A stretch of DNA of 64,000 nt, taken from Psilocybe azurescens (Eukaryota > Basidiomycota > Agaricomycetes > Agaricales > Agrocybaceae). The stretch covers positions 186,001 to 250,000 of the forward strand of contig JAJIRX010000512.1 in the NCBI GenBank assembly GCA_023853785.1, given 5' to 3'. Of this stretch, positions 35,436 to 46,341 are shown piece by piece; positions within the stretch are counted from its first letter, which is position 1, and each line of letters starts with the position of its first letter. Both the position numbers and the translations under genes were made by a program. A model generated the notes under the pieces. That model worked only from the letters and a program-made list of their open reading frames with translations. It ran no database searches and was not told where the DNA came from.

Positions 35436-36459
35436 GTGGCATGAGCGCGTACCGTTGCTAGCTCGAGCAACATACTGGCTACATGATACGTACATTATTG
35501 TGGACATTTGGCTCTTGTCGTGGATAGCATTTGGATAGATATACACACCTTACCTATTTCAATATATATTGCCGTTGATTTTCCACCAACCAAACCCTTT
35601 CTCTTTAAATTCATATCCTCATGTTAAAATCATTCAATCATTGACAAGATAAGTAACCTCTGTTGGTTTCTGTTGGGGTTTCCACCGGATGGCGATGCTT
35701 CTTTTTTATTTCTTTTATTTGAGAGGCAACGGCCACTTACAAAACCTATCCTACTTTTAAATTTATTACCGGATTGGAGTATGCACAGATGATATCACAC
35801 ACCTACAGAACAAAAGTGTGAAGAGGACTCGGGAAGCTCCACCAAAAGCTTGTCCGCGTTTTATGGATTTTAAGCCAATATCCACTGTATATGTAGAAGG
35901 ACTGATCAGAATCTACTTATCTGAACCCACAACCACAGTTGCATGCCATCCATCCATCAGCTGGGCTACCACCATATATATCTTGGAACATGAAGTCCAG
36001 TATCTCATCTGTTACAATCCAACATACCACCCATTCAGTGTAAGTAATGTCAGAAGATTCAAAATCTCTTTTGATATGCATGCATGTATCGATCAAAAAT
36101 CCGTGATTTCCTGCATATATGTCACTGTCATTGTCAACAACAAGTTTAACTATACACAGTCTTTGAATTTCAGGCCGATATCGACAAGATATCTATGCAA
36201 AATTAACGGAATTAAAAGGATAAGGAGGGCAGGATCACAGTAGACAATTTGAAGAATTTTCACTTATGACAACTCGAAACAAGTTAAAGAGAAAGGAAAA
36301 AATAAAATAAAAAATGAAAAAGGTAAACGAAAACGAAAAGGTTAACTTTCTCTGAAAACAATGACAAGTATTGATAACAGAAGCATAGTGAATTAAGGGA
36401 GTTGAGAAAAAAAGAACAGAAATAGAGAGTCGCAAACAAAACCAGGCAACGAAAAACGA
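35436..36459. other. Intergenic region downstream of the hydrophobin gene
   Basis: A 141-codon open frame (35818-36243, plus) has no recognisable motif and is AT-rich; I do not call it a gene. The segment 36241-36459 is A-rich and lies where an intron of the coiled-coil gene would be expected, but it does not visibly match the intron of copy A. Confidence 0.4.
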
Positions 36460-37625
36460 AAGGCGAATATCTGACTCACCTCTTGCACCTCTCCAGGCGA
36501 AGGGACACCGAGCGGCGATATCAACCGCACACTGGTCCCATCCTCCTGTTCGGCGTCGACCCATTCCAACTCCCTCTCCTCTTCTCGCCCCTCATCCTCC
36601 CTTCCTCGCGCTGAAAATTCTGTCCGGTTAGATGTGCAAGCCCCTCTCCGTCTTCCGCCGCGTTCTGATCCATGCTACCCACACCCACAACCACGTTCAC
36701 ATCTCGTTCTCTTGCCCCCGTTCTTGCCCCTATTCCTGCACCGCCGACCCACTATTCCGACGAATATTCTCGATCTCCTCTAGCAACCTATTCATCAAGT
36801 AAGCTAACATCGTAATTCGTCGCGGCGCGTCGAACCAGAAAACAGAACACAGAAAACCCATGCAAAAACAAAAACAAAAACTTGAATCCGAAATACTCCC
36901 TCCTCCGCGAGCCCTACAAGAAAAAAACAGGAAGCGCGGGTAGTATAAAAGATAAACAAAACAAACGAAAACGAATGAAAAATAAAACGTAAAAACGTAA
37001 AACGTAAAAATGCAAAAAATGTACCGCATCTTTCAAGTTCAGTGTGCGCGTGCGCATCGCTGTGTTCATCCCGTCCACCGTTCTCTGGGCCTCCTTGTCT
37101 GAACTAGCGCCTATCCCAGCGCCTGTCCCAGAGCGATACCAGTTCAAGTGCCAGTACCCGTATTCATGCTAGTGCCCGTATTCACGCCAGACCCAGAACC
37201 ACCTGCGCCCCGAACAGCCACAACAGCCTCCCACGCACACGTACCCCGCTCATGCGCGAACAAATCGACTTGTCCGCCAAGCTCGCCTATCTTGCGCTCG
37301 AGAGTGCGCAGTAATTCAGCTGGAGCGGAGGGTTATTCTCATGCGTGACGGTGCTGGTGCCGGCGGCACTGCCTAAGGTAGTGCTGGTGATACTACTGGT
37401 AGTGGTACCGGGATGCGAAATCCGAATGAAAATGAGAATGCGCATGCTCATTATGTAAGAATCGTAATGGAAAGAAGATCGAGAACGCGAACGAAAACGA
37501 GAACAGAGAGAAAAAAGAGAAAAGAGGACGAAACAGAGGAACACGAGCACTCACCCACGCGCTCAATCCTCTGATCTCTCGCTCGAGCATCCGGTTCCGC
37601 ACAACACATCGAGCATAGCGATGAT
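36460..37625 (-). pseudogene. Coiled-coil gene fragment B' (exons 4 end to 6)
   Basis: Running right to left, it starts in the end of exon 4 (IIAMLDV, then RNRMLEREIRGLS), continues with part of exon 5 (LERKIGELGGQVDLF; TVDGMNTAMRTRT) and ends in exon 6 (VRLISPLGVPSPGE) with a GTGAGT donor at about 36478. Exons 1 to 3 and 7 are absent. It is joined head-to-tail to the end of copy B at about 37625, inside a GGAGGAAGAG-type stretch common to both parts. Frames are broken and no product is expected. Confidence 0.65.
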
Positions 37626-40237
37626 CGACTCTTCCTCCTCCGACCCAGCCTCCGACAGCACCATGGAAACCAACAGCGCCGCATATGCGACTTGCTGCCT
37701 CTCAAGCTGCCTCCCTTACTCCGCCTCGAACGATTCCCTTTCGCCATCGACGTCATGACTGTCGCGGTCAGGGTCAACACCATGGCCATCACGTTCGGGG
37801 TGATCATCCGTGTCATCTCGCGGTCGCGGTCTCCGTTGTGCTTGTCTTTGTCTATTAAATTGGGCGCATCGTGAACATGAACGGTAGCAAGGGCATGAAC
37901 GGGAAGAGGTGTTGGATCTGGAGCAGGGATCAGAACAGGAACAGAGCCTGCGTTTCCGGAGACGGAGGCGGAGATAGAGATTGGGAGATTGCCATGACCC
38001 AGTGCTGATGGGGGCGTTGGTGTTCGTAGTATTCCTTTGTGCGAATACAATCTAAAGAGAACGAACAAAAGAGGGGAGTTAGTAAGATCAATCGAAACCA
38101 GGAATATAAAAATTTTCGTGTTTTGTTTTTATGGAAAGAAATAGAAGTAATAAATCGAAAAGTATGTAAGTACATAAAGAAATGCAATCAGGCGCAGTGT
38201 GGTATCCGTCCCAAAGCGATAGGTATATATATATATAGAGAGAGAGAGTGTGTGTGTGTGTGTGCGAGTGCCGTGCTAGTGCCAGTTCCCGTATCCACTC
38301 CAGACCCAGACCCAGATCCCGAGCCACGCGCATCGTGAACACCAACAACGGCACCCCATGCCCCCCCGCGCATGCGCAAACGTATCAATTACATTGTCGA
38401 GCTCGCTTATCTCGCGCTCGAGAGTGTGCAGTAATTCAGCTGGAGCGGGACGGGGGCGGGGGCAGTTCTCGTGCGTGAAGGTGCCGGTGCCGGCGGCACT
38501 GCCAGGGGTGGTGGTGGTGATACTATTGGCGATGGTACTGGAGCAGAAGGAGACCGCCAGAGCCGAGGAAGTCCGTAGGAATAATCACTGTCGGCTTGGC
38601 TCGGGATCTGGATCTGGCTTTGGCTTTTTGACGTTGGCCGTTGTAGATCTTGCGTTAAAGAAATGTGAGGAGGTGAAGTGGCAGTGGCCGTGGCCGTTGA
38701 CGAAAACGAAGATGAAGGCGAGGACGCTGATTAGGATGCAGAGCCAGGGCCAGACAAACACAAACTTCGCACTCGCATTGGCAAGCTAAACCAATAAAGG
38801 AAAGTCAGATGGATAGAAAGACGTAATATGGAACAATCATGAGAAAGCGCGAGAGTTGGGATAGAAAAGGCGCATACTCATTAAGAATCGTAATGGAAAA
38901 GAGAGCGAAAAGAGGAACACGAGTACTCACCTGCTCGCTCAGCCCAGTGATCTCGCGCTCGAGCATCCGGTTCTGCGCAACAGTCGCGTCTAGCATCGCG
39001 ATGTTCTGCTCTTCCTCCGTCTCCTCCGTCTGTCTCTGTGTCTCCTGGCCTCCTCCGTCCTCACCCGTCCTCCTCACCGTCACCAAGGCCAGGACCATGA
39101 CCACCCCACTCATCCCGACCGCCCTCACGCCCCTTTTTCCTTTTTTCTTTTCCGTATCCCTGTGCACATGCACACGCCTATCTCCCTCCTCCTCTCTCAC
39201 TCCATACAACGCTGCCCGCCCCCTCCTCTTCTCTCTTCTCTCTTTCTCTTTGTATCTCTCGCTCCCCGCACGCATCCCCCTCATACAAACACACACTTCC
39301 AACTCTGCCTCCCTCTTTGCTACGCAAGCCTGCGAGCGCGCATGTGCTGCTTTCTCGTAGGAGAGCCGCGTGGAGAGGAGGTAGGTTAGTTGGGGTGCAT
39401 AGGGGTGATATGTTCGTGTGAGGAGGGGTGGGAATGGGAATGGGATGTGGAGCGGTGTGAGTGGGAGCGATATGGCGGGGTTGGTTGGTGTACTGCAATG
39501 CCGGGACCTTTATCTGCGGAAACGATATAATTTGCGTGCATTAGATCGCAGTGTATGCAATGTATGCGTGTTATTTCGTACCTGCGAGACTGGCCAGCGG
39601 CATCCGGCTGACAGGCCACTTCTTATAATCGTGCTCCACTTGTACTACACAGACGCAGCATCATCAAAAACTCGCGTTAAAAGGGAGACAATTAAGCAAA
39701 GCAAAAAGAAAATACACACATTTCTCTCAACAAGCCTCTCTACCTCTTCCCTCAACTCATCCTGCTCCCTCTGCACCCGCTCGCTCTCCTCCTCGCACAC
39801 CCGCACGTTCCTCCTCATAGCCCCAAGCTCCCTGTACAGCTCCGCGTTCTCCTGTGCATGTGCATCGAGCATGTCGAGAGCGTAGAGGAAGCGCGAGTGC
39901 AGGAGGGGGAGCTCGGTAAGATGGGTTGCGCGCGTGCTGAGGAGAGATATTATCTGGTGTGTTGTGATGTTTGAGTGTTGCGGGGTAACAGTGACAGTGA
40001 GGAGAGGGGAGGAGGCAGGGGGAGGGATACAGTGTAGGGAGGAAATGAGCGTGAATCGGAATTTACATGCAGGCAAGGCTAGCGTAGCGCTGGAAACTCA
40101 CACACTTCTTTGTCTTTCCGTGTAAGCTGGGCTTGCAGTTCGCGTTCCCGCTGCTACTGCTGCTGCTGCTGGGTGGGGCGGCGGGCCGTGTTCTGATTCA
40201 CTGACACTGACGTCGATGTTGAGGGCGGGGGTCACAT
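37626..40237 (-). pseudogene. Coiled-coil gene copy B (pseudogene)
   Basis: Same exon order as copy A from the start at 40237 (ATG) leftwards, but heavily damaged. Codon 2 is TGA where copy A has GGG; a TAG follows a CAG run in exon 1; the exon 2 donor reads AT instead of GT. Exons 3 and 4 are recognisable (VEHDYKKWPVSRMPLASLAG; IAMLDATVAQNRMLEREI). Exon 6 with LISPLGVP is missing. The last exon has lost its central part, jumping from the DRDREM region to the DRDGHGVDPDRDSHD region, and has TAA in place of a Tyr codon near the C-terminus. Its intron contains a TA/GA/TG simple repeat (38225-38265). Confidence 0.7.
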
Positions 40238-40498
40238 GTCCATTCAACTCCGAGGGTTAAATTTTGCTGAGGGGTTCGCGCTCGAGTCGATTGAAGCAAG
40301 TCCAGTCGCAGTAAAGATCCCCAAGATCCGGTCAGGTAAGGGTAAAATGTCAGATAGATAGTATAGGATGTCACAAATATGCATAAACCCGCAAATATTC
40401 ACGTTAAGCATCCAGTATTATTGAGCGCTAGCAGATGGTTGAGTTGGTTGTTGGAGGGATGAACTTAATGGATGTTCGATGCCTGTGATTCATGCTGC

Positions 40499-40510
40499 TT
40501 AGGGTTAGGG
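40499..40510 (+). repeat. Interstitial telomere-like repeat at edge of block B
   Basis: TTAGGGTTAGGG, 262 bp upstream of the copy B start, at the same place as in block A. The bases following it (TGAGCTCATT) are unrelated to those after block A or C. Confidence 0.8.
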
Positions 40511-40598
40511 TGAGCTCATTCTCCTCGGCCCGTCACCGTCGGAAATTTCCGTATTCGCGTGGACAACCTCATTCGTTGATTCATCGAGTTTAATGGTA

Positions 40599-41088
40599 CA
40601 GTAGACTTTCTCATAATGCATGTCCTACTAATGCATAATTCTCCTAATGCATAGAAATTTTTGAAAACCACCGTGATATGCAGAGAAAATCGTGCATAAT
40701 GCATAACGCATAATGCATAGGCCAAATGGGAGTGTATGCATTATTGGATAGGTATTTTATATGGTCACCATGTAACGATAATGAATTTATTTGGAAATTT
40801 GCGGCTCTCAAATGGGGTTTTGTGATATATTTTTATTGTCAGAAAAGATATTGAACAAGAAAGCAACTGAAATAAGCTAAAAATGGGCAGGATACTGTTG
40901 AATCAACGCTCGTTAATTTTTTGGCCTAGTTATTAGGTATTTTTCTTATCAATCTTATCAGTTATCTGTCACGTCCTTGCTGGGGTCACTTTTTGTCACC
41001 TTAACGTGACAATTCCTCTGTTGCATAAGTCTCATAATGCATAGCCAAAATGCCGCACCGACGCGATGCATTATGAGAAAGTCTACTG
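40599..41088. mobile_element. Pogo-type MITE, 490 bp
   Basis: Terminal inverted repeats of 23 bp start CAGTAGACTTTCTCATAATG at 40599 and end with the complement at 41088, each bordered by TA (40597-40598 and 41089-41090), the usual target duplication of Tc1/mariner and pogo elements. CAGTAGA-type ends are typical of the pogo/Tigger group. The interior carries no transposase but repeats the word AATGCAT(A) several times, including near 40640, 40700-40718 and 41033. It would depend on a transposase from elsewhere. Confidence 0.85.
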
Positions 41089-41090
41089 TA

Positions 41091-43326
41091 GATTACGCCG
41101 CTCCAATGTGATTCGACGGCCGACTTCTGACAAAGCGCTCGGACTTCAAACCCTCTCTCAATGGCAAAAACACCCGAATTCATCAAGAATTCACGTTATC
41201 ATTTTCTATGAACTGGTTGACACCGTTTGTAGTGACCCGCTGGTCTTTCTATGTTGATTGATCTCACACCATTGACTTTGGCCCGCTGGCCTTTACATCC
41301 AAAATTATTAATCGCAGTTTGGGTCAATTTCGGCCAAATGGCCTTTTCATCAACCCAGGAGAGCTTCGAGTCTTACTGGCCCTCTCTTATTTACCTTATT
41401 GCTATCTTAGAGCGCTGTCATTATTCTTTCAAAACCCACCCTCCTCACCCTGTTGTAGTTTTCTGCACCGTTACCTCAGTTCATGTAAAAAAGCCCAAAA
41501 ATCAATCATATTTGGGGTTTCGTGTCTGGTGGTTGACCGATGCGAGACTTTCAATAATTGCTACCTCTTCCTGCGCCTGAACTCGTCACGTTCAAGTCTA
41601 AGGAAAACATTGAATAGCCACAACTGTGCGTTAAAACTATATACTCGCTCCGTTTCACTATGTATCCTTTCACCGATTTTATTTTTTACATCTCCCCGCA
41701 TATCCCGAAAAGTGAGACACCACTCGGCTGAGCAGTGGAATCCGTACATTCAGAATCCGAGTCTTTGTGTCCGTGTTGTCGTCAGTGAGTGCTCACGCCA
41801 GCTCGCAGAAATCACCTGTATCAAGCTGAAGTACTGGTATAAGTCTAATCCCGCCGCCCACTGCCACTCCCTCCGTCCGAACCACCCTTCTGTCCAATCT
41901 AGCTTGAATCGAGCAGTAACAGCTCGGTACTCGTTCTACGTTCTCACCTTCTCAAATCAAACCTGCATGCAACCTCTCAACTCCATCTTTTGTCATCACT
42001 AGGACTGTCTACTCCATGCTAATTGAACCACATTCTTAGAGCATACGATACAGCCTCTGTACCCTCGAGATCCTTGGTGTGTTATGTATAACCAGTGAGT
42101 GTCTATTGTGTTTTGAGCCTCACGTCATGACTGTCATCGAGCCATTGCTTCTCCAGCCTTGACACACGCACGCACCATTCTGTTGTGACCACATGTATCG
42201 TCAAATATGAAGTCCTGCATCCAATTCAATCCAGTCACGCCTGTTGTATCCCGTCTAAGCTCTCGTAACACTAACAACGCCAATGATTTGGAAGATGGGA
42301 TACCCCCACGTGTCCCTGCTTCCGCACCGTCCTCACACAAACACCATGCCGGTGTGGAAAGACTATGGCAGAACTTTGTACACTCCCCGGCTTACAAACC
42401 ACCCACGCAGTTGGACGATGGACAAACTCCAAGCAATGCCACATCGTCGTCGAGGCACAGGCGGGGAATACATGGAAAGATGAAACTAATGCTGGAGACA
42501 GTGGCAGCGGCACGGGTTCTTGATTTTTGGATGTCTTTAAAACTATTGTTGGGAGAGACAACACTCGTCATGTGACGTTCCTGTTGAAAACCGGCAATTT
42601 TTCTTACTACAGGAGGAATAAAGCACGATCCATTGCAACAGGAGTCAAGACATTATATAAATTCAGATTATTTCTACTGTGTGTGTGAAAGTGTGGGACA
42701 GGAAGCGGTGAGATTTAAGTCGTCTCCCACATTGTGAATTGGTACTAGGAAAGCGAGTGGTATGAAAATTGTTGAATGATCATGACTAGTAATCGATTCG
42801 CGGTCAGTGACTTGACTTCGAATTATTGGATGAAGTGGCATGGGAACTGGGTTTTTGTTGATGTCGGCCAGCATACGGTTATGTCAGGGAGTCCTGGTCA
42901 GACATGCCCAACAGAAATGGAGGATCGTTCGATGGCCTTGCAGTTTAACACGCACCGCATGCCCTTCCACAAACATCCGGGATCAGGTGTCTACCATCTC
43001 AATCACGGAACTATTAAATGTCCTCGCTCCTGTCATTCCAGCCATCATCCAAGTCACTGTCGTCGTCGTCGTTATTCTTGTCCTAAGTCCAGTAGTAGCT
43101 CCAACAGTCCCCTGGGCATGCATAAGATTGGGGAGTGGAGAAGACGTGTGACTGCTCCGAGGGCTGTTCTCGATTCCTCTTCTTTGCTTGCACCAATATC
43201 TCTCCTGCGTCTACCCTTGCCAAGTATCGAACAACTTCCTGCCTCGCAGTCTTGGTATCATGAGGGAAAATGCATGAAATTGACCAGAATATTCGTTGGC
43301 GAGCTAAAGCAATCAAGTCCTCCGAT
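41091..43326. other. Intergenic region between MITE and NACHT gene
   Basis: No family recognised. Open frames at 41319-42002 and 42207-42575 (plus) are unsupported by motifs or splice sites. The 322-codon frame 42776-43744 (plus) overlaps the conserved 3' end of the minus-strand NACHT gene and is treated as its shadow. Confidence 0.4.
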
Positions 43327-45709
43327 CTATCTGCTTGGGGTAGCACAAATAAAAGACAACGAAGCGCAAGGCCAAGGCCAACTGAGCATGCCCCCGGTAA
43401 TAAGTACGGGCGATGCGGTTTCCACCCCGAAGGGCACGTTGTCTGATGATTTTTGGGAATCTGTTGGTGGTGGCAGATCTGCGACGGGAGAAGAATTTGG
43501 ATCTTCGCCTTCGATAACACCATTGGTGCAGTACATAACTCGGACGCATGATGTGTTCCATGTGATCGCATATGTAATGCAGAAAATACTCGGCGGCTAT
43601 CGCATACCTTTTACCAGTCAACCGGTAGATACCGCAGCGGGTGGGATTCGTGAGGAACTCTCCAATAAATTGCCAGTATGGCCCGCGAGGGTGCACCTTG
43701 TGCAGGAAGTCAAGCTTATCCGGGTTTTTGCTGTTGTTGCTTAACCGAAATAATATATGCGCGCCTTCGCCCCACTTTTCAGTATCCAAGTTCCAAACAG
43801 AAACCAAAGCAGTCAGGTTGGGGCAAGAATACATTTGTTCCATAATTCCTTGTGCAGCTTGGTCAAAAAGGTGGAGCTGGTGAGAATATAATTCGGTCCA
43901 ATTTTCGAATTCCTAATGGATTGTAAAGGATCAAAGCTCGGCAATGAATGAGTAGAGAAAGCTCGAACGTACCACCTTTTCGATGGAGGCAAGAAATCTG
44001 GGAAAAATTGAGGGTATCTGTGTTTTAGAAAAACAGACCCAATGCTAATTTTCCTAAGGTCTTCCAAGAGATCTGGGGTAGCCGTGGCATTCAAGAAATG
44101 ATCATAAAAAATGACCACACTTTGAGAACCGAAGAGAGTGAGCGGTGTATCTGTTATCAATTTTACTTGAGCTTCGAGTGTTAACTTAGCATTCACCAAC
44201 TCACCTTTCAGCTGCTTAATATTCAGATGTGCAAATTCAGCATGTCGCATTTTGGAATTGATCCAGAACTGTTGTGACCTCGATTGGTCTAGCAGAAAGT
44301 CTTCAAGAGATGCATGAAAAATATCCAACTTGGCATCCCTGCTTCCCAGGACCGTGACTGAAACAAGCGAGGTGAGATCACAGAACAATTCAACGACATC
44401 TCCAGGACGAAGCGACAATAGATCCAGATAAAGGTGGTCGAAGTAGGCCATTGCTGGTAAGAGAAGTTTGTGACACGGATGACAAAATATACACATACAG
44501 AGCATCAAGCTCAACGAATGGCATGTCACGCTGAACTGGACGCAGTCCAAGCACAATATCCAAGCGCTGAGGCGGCCGATGACGACTGGATTTGACAAAT
44601 TTAATGACGGTCGATGCATAAATAAATTGCCCAGATGATTTCTTGACCAAGCTTTCTAATATGTCGCCATCTGGCCATGTAGCCGGAATATCTACACGAA
44701 ATGGATGGGTTTCCTTGATTTTGGTGAAGCTGTCTTGAAGAAAGACGCGGATATCGTCGGACGGGCGGTATTCGTCATCGAGTGCCACGCTTGTCGTGAT
44801 ATCCTTGAGATATCCATAACTGAGGGTAGTTCTGATATCGTGTTCTGGACGACTCGCGATAAGAAAGATAAATGGCAAATGATATTGTTGGAGGGCCTTC
44901 GAGATAGTAGTTAAGATTTCGACCTGGCCTTGGCGGTCTTCGCACTCGTCAAGCCCGTCGATAATGATGACACGAGCTGGTACTGAAGTATCGGAGTTAA
45001 TGCAGTCTTGCAAGGGCTGGATCACAAGAGTCGACATCTGGACGCTGAGAGAGCGGGAGAATATCAAGGGGTCGTGGTCGATTGAAGCTTTGATACGATC
45101 TCTGAAGTTTGGAATGCAAAGCGAGGCTTGATATGCAATCGTTGCGATGAGAGAACGTGGGTGGTTTCTGGTAGAATCGAATCTGGAGAAGAAGTAGCTT
45201 GCTATAAGGATGCCTTCCTCATAGCATAGCTCTGCGATCGACTGTGCGATGGCCGATTTGCCTGCTCCCGCTGGACCATACAGCCACACAATTAGAGCGG
45301 TTTGCGTCGCTGGATCAAGGTCGTGGATCCAGTCCATAATTTTCTTTAACACGGCGACTCGTGTATTTGGATGGCATTTCGGAGGGTCACGACGGTCTCC
45401 GGAGTTATGGAAGGCGGCAGGTGAAGCAGCCTTCACCAGGAGATCCCATACTCCTAGAACTCTTGTATATATAGAATAGAATGATATGTCGCTGTGGCAT
45501 ACCTTTGGAATCGTTATTGAACTGCTGATAGTGTCCCCCAGTAACGAGCGTGTGCGAACTGAACATGGGAGGCATAGGCGATGATCGATATTCGGGCAGA
45601 TGATAGCGATGGTTGAAGACAAGGGCAAATGTTCGTGGTCATTAGCAGTGTTGTGGGAATACATCAACTCATGCCCAACTGATACCAATATTAGGGTTCT
45701 GTCGTTCAT
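43327..45709 (-). CDS. NACHT-domain STAND NTPase (frame broken)
   Basis: Nucleotide-binding protein of the NLR-like class that fungi use in non-self recognition and programmed cell death; partners and ligand are unknown. From the ATG at 45709, the N-terminal 85 residues are unfamiliar. A typical linker follows (AAFHNSGDRRDPPKCHP), then the P-loop GPAGAGKSAIAQ near residue 146, FFSRFD, Walker B VIIIDGLDEC near residue 240, and the sensor-like FLIASRPEHDI. Winged-helix-like sequence (YFDHLYLDLLSLRPGDV; LDIFHASLEDFLLD) and an unclassified C-terminus ending ICATPSR complete it. No WD40, ankyrin or TPR repeats are visible. The frame changes at about 44475, 43845 (a T run) and 43536. The intact motifs suggest either recent decay or consensus errors. 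Confidence 0.8.
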
Positions 45710-45804
45710 GTGCGTGCATATGTGATAAAATTAGATTGAATGGTGGGCTACGTAAGTGTTCCTCTAAATATTGACATCGTTTCGCCCCTCATATCGCCGG
45801 CACA

Positions 45805-46341
45805 AAGACGGATTTCAGTCAAAGGTTGATACTGAATTTGCCAAGTCTGTGGGATAGGATTGTACGGTCTCGCAGAATACGACAATCGCTGGTTCTGTAA
45901 TGAATATCGAGAACGAAAGAAAATAATCTGGAGTGGCTTTAAGGAAATAGAGGCCTCACATTCTCGACATGTGGCTTAGCATTGAGGTGTAGTGATATGT
46001 ATCATTGGTATTTCATTGCATTACCCAGCTATATTGAAACTTGAACGAAAGCCGTATTTATATGCCTCCCATATTCTCTGACACCAAACAAGAAGTTAGA
46101 AAACAAAGCGACAGAAACCTATATCACAAGAGTATATACATCCCATCTGACATTACATCACCCCAAATGAAAACGCAAAAAGCAAAACGTGAAATCCTAT
46201 AATGCTGACCAACGAACCGACCATCCCATCGTCCGATCCCGATGCTTGTCCAGGTCCCGATTCTGGTCCATCATCGCTTCCTCGTTCCCTCCTTCAGCTT
46301 GCATGATGCCTCGCACCGCCTTGCTCCCTCTTTAAACACAC
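45805..46341. repeat. 3' flank of duplicated block C; empty LINE site
   Basis: Similar along its length to 23906-24489. At its left end AAAGACGGATTTCAGTCAAA is uninterrupted, whereas the A-block equivalent is split by the LINE. It therefore records the state before the insertion. No gene lies here. Confidence 0.75.

Noticed and set aside
38225..38265. TA/GA/TG run as a CRISPR or regulatory array
   Set aside because: Simple dinucleotide microsatellite inside a pseudogene intron, without spacers.
42776..43744. 322-codon plus-strand open frame
   Set aside because: Its second half is antisense to the NACHT C-terminus, composition is unremarkable, and no motif or splice evidence supports it.
45462..45502. 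41-bp intron near the 5' end of the NACHT gene (GTATGC...ACAAG)
   Set aside because: Removing it shifts the frame away from the conserved PAAFHN region, whereas reading through keeps it.
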